A stretch of DNA of 64,000 nucleotides from assembly GCF_000374025.1 (NCBI RefSeq), contig NZ_KB893173.1, positions 434,001 to 498,000 on the forward strand, given 5' to 3'. Below the pieces are notes generated by a model. That model had not been told where the DNA came from, did no database searches, and saw only the letters and a program-made list of their open reading frames with translations. The translations under genes were made by a program, and so were the position numbers. Positions 26,347 to 35,516 of this stretch are shown in pieces; positions within the stretch are counted from its first letter, which is position 1, and each line of letters opens with the position of its first letter. The DNA comes from Spirosoma panaciterrae DSM 21099 (GTDB lineage: Bacteria; Bacteroidota; Bacteroidia; Cytophagales; Spirosomataceae).

Positions 26347-27447
26347 ATGACGCAGGTTCGGCAGTTAACAGCTTACATTGAATCATTTGCTCCACTGGCA
26401 TACCAGGAATCTTACGACAATGCAGGGCTCATCGTTGGCGACCCCACTGCTGAGATTACAGGGGTTCTGGTTACGCTGGACGCTACTGAGTCGGTTGTTG
26501 ATGAAGCCATTGCCAAAGGCTGTAATCTGATTGTTGCCCACCACCCTATTGTTTTTAAAGGGCTAAAAAAACTGAACGGTAAAAACTACGTAGAACGAAC
26601 CGTCATCAAAGCCATCAAACATGATGTCGCCATCTACGCAGCTCATACCAACTTAGACAATGTGGCGGGTGGAGTCAATTTTAAAATTGCCGAGAAACTA
26701 CAACTACAGAACGTTCACATTCTGGCCCCAAAATCACAGGTCCTCAGCAAGCTAGTGACATTTGCCCCCATTGCTGCTACCCAACGAGTTCTGGAAGCGC
26801 TCTATGCTGCCGGAGCCGGGCAAATCGGCGACTATAAAAATTGTAGCTTTCGTACAGAAGGCACGGGCACGTATCAACCAGGCGATGGAACAAATCCAGC
26901 TATTGGCGAGGTCGGTGAGTACCACGAAGAAACCGAACATCGCATAGAAGTACTTTTTCCTACCCACCAGCAGGGACAGATCCTAACCGCTCTACGGCAG
27001 GCGCATCCCTACGAAGAAGTGGCTTATTACCTGTCAACACTCGATAATCAGAATCTGGAAGTAGGTTCTGGAGCCATTGGCGAGTTGCCCGAACCCTTGT
27101 TAGGCAACGCATGGCTTTCGTATCTGAAGGAGCACATGCAGCTTAATCTTATCCGATACACCGCATTACCTACCCGTCCGATCCGACGTATTGCCGTTTG
27201 TGGGGGCGTCGGTAGTTTTCTGCTTCCCGATGCCGTACGAGCAGGAGCCGATATTTTTGTTACAGCCGACTACAAGTATCACGAATTTTTTGACGCTGAT
27301 AACCGCATTGGCATCTGCGATATTGGGCATTATGAAAGTGAGGTTTTTACGAAAGAGTTGATTAGCGGGCATTTGGCAAAAAAATTCACTACTTTTGCGG
27401 TAATTTTATCTGAAACGGATAACAATCCGGTTAGATACTTCATATAG
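26347..27447 (+). CDS. Nif3-like dinuclear metal-centre protein
   Basis: 366 residues from the ATG at 26347 (MTQVRQLTAYIESFAPLAYQ in the first 20); the longer frame to 26239 is encoded by the palindrome and is rejected. Metal ligands typical of the family are visible: AHHPIVFKGLKK, AAHTNLDN and, near the C-terminus, DIGHYESEVF. The middle insertion (about 135-235) is the PII-like domain found in Bacteroidetes Nif3 proteins. The family (NGG1p-interacting factor 3) forms hexamers; its reaction is uncertain (GTP cyclohydrolase type 1-like annotations are not proven). It is followed 17 bp later by the zinc-ribbon gene. Confidence 0.95.
   Translation: MTQVRQLTAYIESFAPLAYQESYDNAGLIVGDPTAEITGVLVTLDATESVVDEAIAKGCNLIVAHHPIVFKGLKKLNGKNYVERTVIKAIKHDVAIYAAHTNLDNVAGGVNFKIAEKLQLQNVHILAPKSQVLSKLVTFAPIAATQRVLEALYAAGAGQIGDYKNCSFRTEGTGTYQPGDGTNPAIGEVGEYHEETEHRIEVLFPTHQQGQILTALRQAHPYEEVAYYLSTLDNQNLEVGSGAIGELPEPLLGNAWLSYLKEHMQLNLIRYTALPTRPIRRIAVCGGVGSFLLPDAVRAGADIFVTADYKYHEFFDADNRIGICDIGHYESEVFTKELISGHLAKKFTTFAVILSETDNNPVRYFI
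27390..27397 (+). promoter_or_regulatory. Candidate -7 box (TACTTTTG) inside the end of the Nif3-like gene
   Basis: TACTTTTG fits TAnnTTTG and lies 67 bp before the zinc-ribbon start; a TTTG at 27372-27375 is only 14 nt upstream, shorter than usual. It could give the zinc-ribbon gene its own promoter. Confidence 0.3.
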
Positions 27448-27464
27448 CACTAACTATTTTCCGA

Positions 27465-28220
27465 ATGGAACTAACGATTGCGCAAAAATTAGACGCTCTC
27501 CTTAAATTACAATCGCTTGATTCTCAACTAGATGAACTGATCAAAATTCGGGGAGGGCTTCCTGAAGAGGTTCGCGACCTGGAAGATGACATTGCTGGCT
27601 TTGAGACTCGTATTGGCAAGTTTCAGGCAGAAATCAAAGCATTGGAAGAAGACATTGAGCGCAATCGCGTTGCGAAGAAAGATGCCGAAAAGCTGATTAA
27701 CAAGTACAAAGATCAGCAGATGAATGTCCGCAACAACCGTGAATTCGACGCTATTTCAAAAGAAATTGAATTACAGTCGCTCGAAATTGAACTGGTTGAA
27801 AAACGTGCCAACGAAGCTCAGTTTCGGGTACGTGGCAAAGAAGAGGAGATCAAAACAACTCAGGCCGCCCTCGATGAGCGCCGGGAAGATTTGAAAGCCA
27901 AAAAGCAGGAACTCGATCAAATCACCTCTGAGAGCCAGGAGGAAGAAAAGGAAATCATCAAGCAACGCGAATTGCAGGCAACTACGATTGAGCCTCGTCT
28001 GCTGAACTCGTATAACAAAATTCGTGGCAACGCCCTCAATGGATTAGCCGTTGTTATTGTCAAACGAGGTGCCTGTGGTGGTTGCTTCAACGTAGTACCT
28101 CCCCAGCGGCAGGCCGACATCAAAGACAAAAAGAAGATTATTGTCTGCGAACATTGTGGTCGTATTCTGGCCGATGTAGAAGGCGTTCCCGAACCAGCCC
28201 CCGTTGGCCGTGGTCGGTAA
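27465..28220 (+). CDS. Coiled-coil C4 zinc-ribbon protein (CT398-like)
   Basis: A 251-residue cytoplasmic protein. Residues about 20-180 are a long heptad-rich coiled coil (many K, E, L; for example VRNNREFDAISKEIELQSLE), and the C-terminus carries a zinc ribbon with CGGC and CEHC pairs (about 203-229). This is the CT398/zf-RING_7 family, conserved in Bacteroidetes and Chlamydiae beside nif3-like genes, as here. It has been linked to sigma-54 or flagellar/secretion partners in Chlamydia; its role in Bacteroidetes is unknown. Likely in operon with nif3-like. Confidence 0.93.
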   Translation: MELTIAQKLDALLKLQSLDSQLDELIKIRGGLPEEVRDLEDDIAGFETRIGKFQAEIKALEEDIERNRVAKKDAEKLINKYKDQQMNVRNNREFDAISKEIELQSLEIELVEKRANEAQFRVRGKEEEIKTTQAALDERREDLKAKKQELDQITSESQEEEKEIIKQRELQATTIEPRLLNSYNKIRGNALNGLAVVIVKRGACGGCFNVVPPQRQADIKDKKKIIVCEHCGRILADVEGVPEPAPVGRGR

Positions 28221-29754
28221 GCATTTCGCTCCAGAAACTGGCTATCTGCCCGCCATTTTAACGCATTGTTTATCAAAAGCACCGGGTTTAGGCCCGGTGC
28301 TTTTGTTTCTATTTCTCGGTCTTTCAACTCAGCTTACGGCCCAGGATTTCTCCTGGACTCCGGCCTTACATCGGTCTTACACCGACCTGCAAAAACTCAA
28401 AGTGCAGTCGGCTCAGCAACTGCTGGCCCGTGAAAGCCCCCATAATGGCATCCGCATTTTTCTGGACGACTATGCTGATATGATCCTGCTCGTCACTACC
28501 GACGACGAGAAAGCCTTCGCCCGGTTGAGCGATCGGGAAACTGAACGGCTCGATGCCTTAAACGATCTGGATAGTAAGTCACCCTGGCAACGGGTTGCTC
28601 TGGCCGAAGTAAGGCTGCACTGGGCTTTTGCCAAACTCAAATTCGGAAAAGAGATCAGTGCCTGTTGGGATGTGATTAAAGCCTACAAGCTTTTGGTCGA
28701 AAACCAGAAGCTGTTTCCCGACTTCCTGCCCACCTACAAATCACTGGGTACGTTGCACATTATGATTGGTTCCGTACCCGATAATTATGTTTGGGTCGCC
28801 CATTTACTGGGTTTGCGTGGAACCATCAAGCAAGGCCAGCAGGAATTAGTACGTGCCCAGCAAGACTCTGTATTTCGGCTGGAAACCCGCCTGATCGACC
28901 TTATGGTACGAGCTTATGTCCTGAAATTTACCGATTACGACAGCCAGACATTACAACAACTTATTAACGACAATACAGACAATCTACTCCTTCACTTTTT
29001 TGGTGCCACCATAGAGCAGAAAGCGGGGCATAGTGAACAGGCTCTTACTTACCTATTGAAACGACCTACTGGTCCAGCCTATCAGACGTTGCCAATTATC
29101 GAAAACATCCTGGGTGATATCTATCTGCAAAAAGGCGAATATGTTTCAGCAACCGCTCATTTTCAGCGCTTTCTTGATACCTACAGAGGTCAAAATTTCC
29201 TGAAGGATTCGTATTACAAACTATTTCTGTGCCACTGGCTTGCCAACGATGTGGATGCCCAAAGCCGACCGTTTCTGGAGAAAGTACTCACCACTGGACG
29301 CACCACGGTAGAATCCGATAAGGCTGCCCAAAAATTTGCCGAAGCGTACGCCAAAAAGGGAGCATCTGCCAATCAGAAGGTGCTAATGCGAGCCCGACTG
29401 GCGTCTGATGGCGGGTTTACGGATATTGCACTGGCGTATCTTCGGCCCTATGATGAAGCTAAATTTGCTTCTACTGCCGAAAAAGCAGAATACAATTACC
29501 GAATGGGTCGCATCTACCAGCGACGAGATGAGCCGGATGCCGCTATTTCTTTTCTCAACCGGGCCATAGTCCTCAGTGAACCGGCAGGCTTGTCTTTCGG
29601 GGCAACAGCGGCTTTACAGCTAGGGTATATTTATCAACAAAAAAACGACCGAACACGAGCCCGGTCGTTTTTTCAGAAAGCACTTAGCTTCAAACGTCAT
29701 GAATATAAAAACAGCATCGACAATAAAGCAAGAGCGGCATTAAGTCAGTTGTAG
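28204..29754 (+). CDS. Exported tetratricopeptide-repeat protein
   Basis: Up to 516 residues. No ATG lies in frame before the mature part; the frame opens at a TTG (28204) overlapping the zinc-ribbon gene by 17 bp, and a GTG near 28295 is an alternative. A hydrophobic signal segment (VLLFLFLGLSTQLTAQ) ends near residue 47. The rest is all-helical: a domain around ESPHNGIRIFLDDYADM and SLGTLHIMIGSVPDNY, then TPR units (for example YNYRMGRIYQRRDEPDAAIS, ALQLGYIYQQKNDRTRARSF). A terminator-like hairpin lies within the signal-peptide codons and a second near the 3' end. Function unknown. Confidence 0.72.
   Translation: MAVVGKHFAPETGYLPAILTHCLSKAPGLGPVLLFLFLGLSTQLTAQDFSWTPALHRSYTDLQKLKVQSAQQLLARESPHNGIRIFLDDYADMILLVTTDDEKAFARLSDRETERLDALNDLDSKSPWQRVALAEVRLHWAFAKLKFGKEISACWDVIKAYKLLVENQKLFPDFLPTYKSLGTLHIMIGSVPDNYVWVAHLLGLRGTIKQGQQELVRAQQDSVFRLETRLIDLMVRAYVLKFTDYDSQTLQQLINDNTDNLLLHFFGATIEQKAGHSEQALTYLLKRPTGPAYQTLPIIENILGDIYLQKGEYVSATAHFQRFLDTYRGQNFLKDSYYKLFLCHWLANDVDAQSRPFLEKVLTTGRTTVESDKAAQKFAEAYAKKGASANQKVLMRARLASDGGFTDIALAYLRPYDEAKFASTAEKAEYNYRMGRIYQRRDEPDAAISFLNRAIVLSEPAGLSFGATAALQLGYIYQQKNDRTRARSFFQKALSFKRHEYKNSIDNKARAALSQL
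28274..28305. terminator. Terminator-like hairpin overlapping the TPR signal-peptide codons
   Basis: A perfect 13-bp stem (CAAAAGCACCGGG / CCCGGTGCTTTTG) with a 6-nt loop and downstream T-rich sequence, 54 bp after the zinc-ribbon stop. By position it is the zinc-ribbon gene's terminator, yet it lies in the frame of the TPR gene. Confidence 0.75.
29640..29673. terminator. Terminator-like hairpin inside the TPR coding sequence
   Basis: Perfect 12-bp stem AAAAAACGACCG / CGGTCGTTTTTT with a 10-nt loop and a T-run, 81 bp before the TPR gene's stop. It encodes the QQKNDRTRARSFF part of the last repeat. Confidence 0.65.
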
Positions 29755-29806
29755 CGCATTGAAATTTTCGGTTACAACCAGTTTTTATAAACCGACCATT
29801 TTATAA

Positions 29807-30994
29807 CTACTCCAGTGCGGCTACGCCTGGCAACGTTTTGCCTTCCATGTATTCGAGCAGGGCACCCCCACCTGTCGAAACGTAGCTAACCCGATCTCCA
29901 TAGCCAGCCTGATTGACAGCCGATGCCGAATCGCCACCACCAATGAGGGAGAATGCGCCATTTTCTTCCGTTGCTTTTACAACAGCTTCGGCAATGGCGT
30001 TCGTGCCATGCGCAAAATTTTCAAACTCAAACACACCCATTGGGCCATTCCAGAGAATTGTTTTCGAATTCAAAACAACGTCGGTAAAAAGCTTGATGGT
30101 TTCAGGCCCGATGTCCAGACCTTCCCAGCCATCAGGAATCTCGCCCGTAGCTACTACCTGCCGGTTGGCATCGTTTGAAAAATTATCGGCACAGAGGTTA
30201 TCGAGGGGCATATAGATCTTCACGCCTTTCTCCTCTGCTTTTTTCAGTAAGTCGAGTGCCAGTTCCTGTTTGTCGGCTTCGAGCAGCGATTTCCCGATCT
30301 GGCCACCCTGTGCTTTCGTAAAGGTATAGGTCATCCCTCCGCCAATGATCAGGTTATCGACCTTATCCAGCAACTTCTCGATAATAAGAATTTTGTCGGA
30401 GATTTTAGCGCCACCCATGATAGCCGTAAAAGGCCGTTCTGCATTTTCGAGTACCTTTTTGGCGTTATCAAGCTCAGCCTGCATCACATAACCGGCTACG
30501 CGATCTGTAAAAAACTGCCCCATAACGGCCGTGCTGGCATGCGCCCGGTGTGCTGTACCAAAGGCATCATTTACCCAGACATCACCCAGTTTGGCAAGTT
30601 TTTCGGCAAAAGCCACATCGCCTTTCTCTTCTTCTTTGTAGAAGCGCAGGTTTTCGAGGAGCAGGATTTCGCCCGGTTGCAGACTGGCAGCCAGATCGGT
30701 AGCCGACTGTCCGATGCAATCGTCAGCAAATTTCACCTCACGGCCAAACGCTTCGTTCAGAGCAGGTAGGATATGTTTTAAGGAATATTTCTCTTCGGGA
30801 CCACCCTTCGGCCGACCCAGGTGCGACATCAAAATGGCAGCGCCACCATCGTTAACAATTTTCATCACCGTCGGAATGGTCGCCTTAATGCGCGTATCGT
30901 CGGTAATATGATATTCTTTGTCGAGGGGCACATTGAAGTCAACCCGGACCAGGGCTTTCTTCCCGGCAAAATTGTAGGAATCTACGGTTTTCAT
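29807..30994 (-). CDS. pgk: Phosphoglycerate kinase
   Basis: A 395-residue glycolytic enzyme that transfers phosphate from 1,3-bisphosphoglycerate to ADP. Signature parts: [14 protein letters not shown] at the N-terminus, the substrate site [12 protein letters not shown], the hinge region [17 protein letters not shown] and the nucleotide loop [11 protein letters not shown] near the C-terminus. Full length, cytoplasmic. Its promoter is one of the clearest in the window (31026-31055). No other glycolysis genes are adjacent. Confidence 0.98.
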   Translation of the reverse strand: MKTVDSYNFAGKKALVRVDFNVPLDKEYHITDDTRIKATIPTVMKIVNDGGAAILMSHLGRPKGGPEEKYSLKHILPALNEAFGREVKFADDCIGQSATDLAASLQPGEILLLENLRFYKEEEKGDVAFAEKLAKLGDVWVNDAFGTAHRAHASTAVMGQFFTDRVAGYVMQAELDNAKKVLENAERPFTAIMGGAKISDKILIIEKLLDKVDNLIIGGGMTYTFTKAQGGQIGKSLLEADKQELALDLLKKAEEKGVKIYMPLDNLCADNFSNDANRQVVATGEIPDGWEGLDIGPETIKLFTDVVLNSKTILWNGPMGVFEFENFAHGTNAIAEAVVKATEENGAFSLIGGGDSASAVNQAGYGDRVSYVSTGGGALLEYMEGKTLPGVAALE

Positions 30995-31025
30995 GCGACT
31001 GCGTATGGTCGTTGGTTTGCGGGGC

Positions 31026-31055
31026 CAAACTTAGCAGTTTTTCAGCAGACACAAA
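31026..31055 (-). promoter_or_regulatory. Bacteroidetes-type promoter of pgk
   Basis: Read on the minus strand: TTTG (-33 box), 18 nt, TAAGTTTG (-7 box), then 31 nt to the pgk ATG. Both boxes match the Bacteroidetes TTTG / TAnnTTTG consensus. Confidence 0.6.
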
Positions 31056-31210
31056 CAGGAAGTTTGCGCTTATGTTATGAAGGCACACCAAAGATGCTAC
31101 CCATCCTGGTTTCAAACTTAGGTAATTCGCAGGGTTGTAAAGTCGCTTGGGTATGGGTCCATGCGCTTTTCTCCGAAACCGCCATCCCAACTTTCCAGCA
31201 TTTTTACACC

Positions 31211-32398
31211 TCAGTAGGTACCTTCACTACCCCCACCTCCAAAATTCCCACCACCAAAACGCAAATCGTTTTTGGGTTGCTGGGCTGCTCCGGCTGCCTG
31301 AACAGCCGCAACGGTTGCTGCATTCAGGAAAAACGCATCGGGCGAATCATCATCCGGGGCATCGGTAAAGCCATATTTTGGTTCACTCAAGTAGCGAATA
31401 CACCCTACGGCAATCCCGATCAGAAGGAATCCTCCAATTGTCAGAGCAACGTTGAGAGGCACCAGAGCGGTATAGTCATGCAGGGTTATAACCGCAGCGA
31501 TTAAGCCAAGAACACCCAGAATCAGCAGCATTCGATTCCGCCTGCGCAATCCCTGCCACAAATAAATCCCCGGAATCAAAAACGTCAATACCCAGAATAA
31601 CCACGCCAGCGAAATCTGGGGAGCTTCTGACAAATGTAGGCTGGTTGGACTAGCCCGAAGCAACAAGCCATTCAACTCACGAACCACGAAATAATTACCA
31701 CTGGCGGCCAACACAACGAGTGAAATCCACTGAGCCAGATTAAGTGGATCGGTATAATACACCTCTCTGGGATTTTGTAGCATAAATTGTCTGACGGTCA
31801 GGTAAATCAATACCGAAATACCCATCATAACAAAGGGCAATGCATCTTTCCCCCAACTATAGTTTAGCAATCCATCGAAAATGCCCGTATAAAACGTACC
31901 GAGCGTAAAAAGTGCTATCAGGGTGTCGCCAAAATAAATCAGGACCAGGACGAGTACAGGAAGTGTTAAAAAGCAATGCTCGGCTGTCGATAGCCCGTTG
32001 GGCAATAGCTGGTTAAAACCAAATGCCAGAAAACCCGCTGTAGTGACCACAAACGCATTATCGATCCCGTTCCGATACAGCAACTTGCGCTTAATGAGGA
32101 ATTGTCCGACTACCCCTATCCCGATCCCTGATAAGATATTGAAGAGGGCATAGGTTGTTGACACGGAAAAGATCGAAAACATACTGGCCGGTAATAAGTA
32201 GCAGGCTAGTATGGCTACCGTTGTGAACAAAAACAGACCGATTTCAAGAAAACCGTTCGTCTGGCGAAATTCGACGGGATAGGTATTCCGAATCGCTTCC
32301 ATCTGATTGTCTGAGATCAGTTGCTGCCGATGCCAGCGTTCGGCCTGTGCCAGAACCTCCCGGTTATAAATCCACTGCTCGTTATAAGCCTTTATCAT
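31211..32398 (-). CDS. DUF2157-like polytopic membrane protein with Gly-rich tail
   Basis: A 395-residue protein with a short cytoplasmic N-terminus (AERWHRQQLISDNQMEAI, the DUF2157-type leader helix) and about 10 hydrophobic segments between residues 50 and 345. The C-terminus is soluble and ends in a glycine-rich string (FGGGNFGGGGSEG). The start overlaps the stop of the upstream membrane gene by 4 bp (ATGA), so the two are coupled and may form a complex. Function unknown; transport is possible but no substrate motif is seen. Confidence 0.7.
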   Translation of the reverse strand: MIKAYNEQWIYNREVLAQAERWHRQQLISDNQMEAIRNTYPVEFRQTNGFLEIGLFLFTTVAILACYLLPASMFSIFSVSTTYALFNILSGIGIGVVGQFLIKRKLLYRNGIDNAFVVTTAGFLAFGFNQLLPNGLSTAEHCFLTLPVLVLVLIYFGDTLIALFTLGTFYTGIFDGLLNYSWGKDALPFVMMGISVLIYLTVRQFMLQNPREVYYTDPLNLAQWISLVVLAASGNYFVVRELNGLLLRASPTSLHLSEAPQISLAWLFWVLTFLIPGIYLWQGLRRRNRMLLILGVLGLIAAVITLHDYTALVPLNVALTIGGFLLIGIAVGCIRYLSEPKYGFTDAPDDDSPDAFFLNAATVAAVQAAGAAQQPKNDLRFGGGNFGGGGSEGTY

Positions 32399-33363
32399 TT
32401 CGCACTGCGTTTAGGTAGCTGGCTCATCAGGTAATATACCAGGGCAATACCGGTCAAAATAAAATACCAGTAATACGCTTCATCGTCCAGATGCAAATAG
32501 TGGAAAAACAGATAGGTAGCTCCAATATATCCATACACCACGCTCATCAGCAGAAACAGGAACGACTGCTCCTGCCGGGCAAACCGATCCAACACAACAC
32601 AAGCCGCAGCCAGGCCGACCGTAAATCCAATACGCAGCTCATCAAAATTGAATAGTCCGCCCAACAGGGCCACCATCAGCAGGTTACCGGCCATGGTCAG
32701 ATAGGTATAGGTAAAGTGCGCTTTGATCTGTTTCCGCTGTAGCCCAAGCGCCACGGCAATCAATACCAGCGATAGACCGATTGCTGAAAAGACGGTAGTC
32801 CGATCAAAAAAGTTGGTTTTAAAATACAGTTCAAGTGGCCGAACAGTAACCCCTACCCACGAAATCAACGCCGTTAGAGCCATTCCCAAAATACCCCGAT
32901 GATCAAACCGATACGCAATTGGCAGAAATAGTAAAGCAGGCAGGAGGGTCACCAAACCATATCGTTCACCAAACACGTTGTATGCATACTGGGCATAACC
33001 TTCGAGGGTGAGAAACAACAGGCAAGCCAGAATCAGGGCATAATCGCCAAATGTAGATCGGCTTTTTGTTTCGCGAAGGGTCCAGTCGGGTCGGTACCGC
33101 CAGGCAAAGAAAAAGCTCCCGAAGCAAGCCGAAGCAATAGCTACCAGTAACGCTCCGTGGCCAATTTGATCGAAGTTATCATACACCAGCAACCCTAAAC
33201 CCGAACTCAGCAACAGGATGCCGATATACAACATGGATCGAAGCTCCCAGTGAACAGAAAATGGCTTTTCTCGTTCAATAGCGGCTATTTTAACCTGCTG
33301 ATCTGCTGGCAAAATACCTTGCTTATTCAACTCAGTAAGCACGTCGGCTGGGGACATAAACAC
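32395..33363 (-). CDS. DUF2157 membrane protein
   Basis: A 322-residue protein: cytoplasmic N-terminal helix region (VLTELNKQGILPADQQVKI, then IEREKPFSVHWELRSML) followed by roughly nine transmembrane segments. This N-terminal plus first-TM layout matches DUF2157. A start two codons downstream (MSPADV, 33357) is possible. It is the first gene of a two-gene unit with the next membrane protein and diverges from the FAN1-like nuclease. Function unknown. Confidence 0.8.
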   Translation of the reverse strand: MFMSPADVLTELNKQGILPADQQVKIAAIEREKPFSVHWELRSMLYIGILLLSSGLGLLVYDNFDQIGHGALLVAIASACFGSFFFAWRYRPDWTLRETKSRSTFGDYALILACLLFLTLEGYAQYAYNVFGERYGLVTLLPALLFLPIAYRFDHRGILGMALTALISWVGVTVRPLELYFKTNFFDRTTVFSAIGLSLVLIAVALGLQRKQIKAHFTYTYLTMAGNLLMVALLGGLFNFDELRIGFTVGLAAACVVLDRFARQEQSFLFLLMSVVYGYIGATYLFFHYLHLDDEAYYWYFILTGIALVYYLMSQLPKRSAK

Positions 33364-33445
33364 TTGTTTTTTTGTTATATTAAGCAGGTGGGAACCACGC
33401 AGGGTGGTGGCTCTCCATCGGTATGCCGCATCACCGCTTTACCAC

Positions 33446-35134
33446 ATGGTTGGACGACAAAAAGTTATACTTACCCCTCGTTATTACCTCGACAATTTCC
33501 GGTATGTGCTGGACTTTGTCAAACGGCTCTACGGTAGTTTATTAAACGAAGCTGAATGGGCTTTTGTGCATCGGTTCGAAGCCCTCAGCCTGGATGCACA
33601 ATGTTTATATGTACGATTCAGCAACCGCAAAGGACTCTTTTTTCGCGTAAACAAACTACAGTATGCTGAAATAACTGACCTACCGGCTGCGGCCAGCGAA
33701 CTCCTCAACGCTGGTTTTATTGAGCCACTATCTGCCAGTCACACACATTTAGGTGAAGAGGCTCTGGGCGTTTTCACCAAACCGGAACTTCTCGAGCTTC
33801 TGCCACTCGAACCTGAAGAAATCAGGCCATTAGCGAAAGAGAAGAAGGAAACTGTCATTCGGTATGCCCTGCAAGAACTGGATTTCGGCGAAATTGTTAC
33901 GAGCCTGACTACGCATGAAACAGTCGTCAAGATGAATTTCGAAGCCGAAGGTATGATGATCAAATACCTGTTTTTTGGCAACCGAAGCGGCAGCATGACG
34001 GAGTTTGTTGTGCGCGATCTGGGCATGGTTAACTTCGAGCGGTACGACGAAAGTAAACTTACGGCACGCTTCCGAACCCGCAAAGAGGTAGAAGACAAGC
34101 TGCTTATCTCGCTCACCAACGAAGAATTCCACGATCTGAAAGAAGCCGAGACCCCAGCCGACGATATTTACAATTGGTTTCTGAACTGGAATGAAACCCG
34201 TCCTGAACTAACCGAAATCGCTATTCCGGGTTATCAGAAACTGGTATGCCGAGTAGGCGGTTTTCTGGAACGACAGAAATTGCCAGAGCAGGCCCTGTCG
34301 GTATACGAACTCTCTGACCGGGTACCTGCCCGCGAGCGTCGTGTCCGGCTGTTGTTCCGCAATGGGTCTGTCGATGAAGCCCTGGCGCTCTGCGACGAAA
34401 TCGCTCTGAATCCACTCAATGCAGAGGAACGGTATTTTGCGAACGACTTCCGGGATAAGATTCTGAGTGTGGGCGAAAAAAAACGCCCTCGTAAAGCCAC
34501 AACCCGCTTCCTGCTCGATGCGGAGAGTGTCAACATTCCGGTGGCCTATCGACATCATGTGGAAGCGGGGGTCATGAATTACTACCTGGAGCAGGAATTC
34601 GATGCCGCCTTTACTGAAAACTACCCCTGGCGTGGTCTGTTCGGACTGGTTTTCTGGGACATTATCTATGATGCGAACGTATCGGCTATTCACCATCCGC
34701 TCCAACGCGCTCCATCGGATTTCTATCTACCCGACTTTTACCTGAAACGTGAAGATTTACTAAAAAAACGTCTGGCTGAACTAACCACTCCCGACGACTG
34801 GCGACGGCATACCGGCCGGATGTTCAACGCAAAATACGGCATTACGAACGTACTGGTCGACTGGTCAGACGAGTTATTGACGCTAGTCCAGCGTATTATC
34901 GACCTATTGTCGGTTGATCAATTACGGCTGATTCTTCTGGAAATGGCCCGCAACGTACGCGAACATACACGCGGTTTTCCGGATCTGCTGATCTGGAGCG
35001 AACAGGGCCAATATGAATTTGTTGAAGTCAAATCCCCGACTGACCACCTTGGCCCTCAGCAACTTCACTGGTTAGAATTTTTTCAAACAATTGGTGTACA
35101 TGGAAAGGTGGTACGCGTAATTTGGGAAGCCTAG
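33446..35134 (+). CDS. FAN1-like VRR-NUC structure-specific nuclease
   Basis: 562 residues from the ATG at 33446 (the frame opens 14 codons earlier at a GTG). N-terminal region holds RYYLDNFRYVLDFVKRLYGS and LYVRFSNRKGLFFRV; the middle is helical/TPR-like (residues about 240-350); the C-terminus is a VRR-NUC nuclease with WDIIYDANVSAIHHPLQRAP, RGFPDLLIW (acidic metal ligand) and EFVEVKSPTDHLGPQQ (E-x-K of the PD-(D/E)xK fold). This is the full architecture of FAN1 nucleases, which cleave flap and interstrand-crosslink structures. Bacterial FAN1 genes are patchily distributed. Expected role: crosslink repair in the cytoplasm. Confidence 0.92.
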   Translation: MVGRQKVILTPRYYLDNFRYVLDFVKRLYGSLLNEAEWAFVHRFEALSLDAQCLYVRFSNRKGLFFRVNKLQYAEITDLPAAASELLNAGFIEPLSASHTHLGEEALGVFTKPELLELLPLEPEEIRPLAKEKKETVIRYALQELDFGEIVTSLTTHETVVKMNFEAEGMMIKYLFFGNRSGSMTEFVVRDLGMVNFERYDESKLTARFRTRKEVEDKLLISLTNEEFHDLKEAETPADDIYNWFLNWNETRPELTEIAIPGYQKLVCRVGGFLERQKLPEQALSVYELSDRVPARERRVRLLFRNGSVDEALALCDEIALNPLNAEERYFANDFRDKILSVGEKKRPRKATTRFLLDAESVNIPVAYRHHVEAGVMNYYLEQEFDAAFTENYPWRGLFGLVFWDIIYDANVSAIHHPLQRAPSDFYLPDFYLKREDLLKKRLAELTTPDDWRRHTGRMFNAKYGITNVLVDWSDELLTLVQRIIDLLSVDQLRLILLEMARNVREHTRGFPDLLIWSEQGQYEFVEVKSPTDHLGPQQLHWLEFFQTIGVHGKVVRVIWEA

Positions 35135-35180
35135 TTGTCAAATAATTTCATGTTTTCGTGACTAAATTGATCGATTCGAC

Positions 35181-35429
35181 ATGAAAATAATTCGCCAATA
35201 TGCCTTCCCTCACGACCAAGTCATTCAAGTAAAGGTTCCAAAAGAATTCGATGAGCAACAAGTTGAAATCCAGGTGATTCTTGTTGAGGATCCTGACCAC
35301 CCAAAAAACGTGAAGAATGGTACTGGACTAGGGCATTTAGTGGGGAAATACAAGCACTATACGCAGCAGCAAAACGAAGCTATAGATCAGGAAATACGCG
35401 ATTTTGAGAGATTCATAGGAAAGACCTAG
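35181..35429 (+). CDS. Small antitoxin-like orphan protein
   Basis: 82 residues, no signal. The first half (DQVIQVKVPKEFDEQQVEIQ then VILVED) resembles the N-terminal strand-helix of VapB/DUF2281-type antitoxins, in which a short beta-rich dimer domain is followed by a charged tail; the second half is a helix rich in Q, E, D and K (YTQQQNEAIDQEIRDFERF). The downstream 87 bp contain no toxin gene, only a 13-codon fragment frame, so if it is an antitoxin it is orphaned. It begins 46 bp after the FAN1-like gene. Low certainty. Confidence 0.4.
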   Translation: MKIIRQYAFPHDQVIQVKVPKEFDEQQVEIQVILVEDPDHPKNVKNGTGLGHLVGKYKHYTQQQNEAIDQEIRDFERFIGKT

Positions 35430-35516
35430 CTCATAGATATGAATATTGTTACCAAAACAATGCGTGGTCAGCTTTCCTGAGCATACTCAGTTTGAAATCC
35501 ATCAATCAGTTAAAAA

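Noticed and set aside
30821-31504. 227-aa plus-strand ORF over the pgk promoter and DUF2157 gene end
   Set aside because: Opposes two well-supported genes and the pgk promoter; no recognisable protein features.
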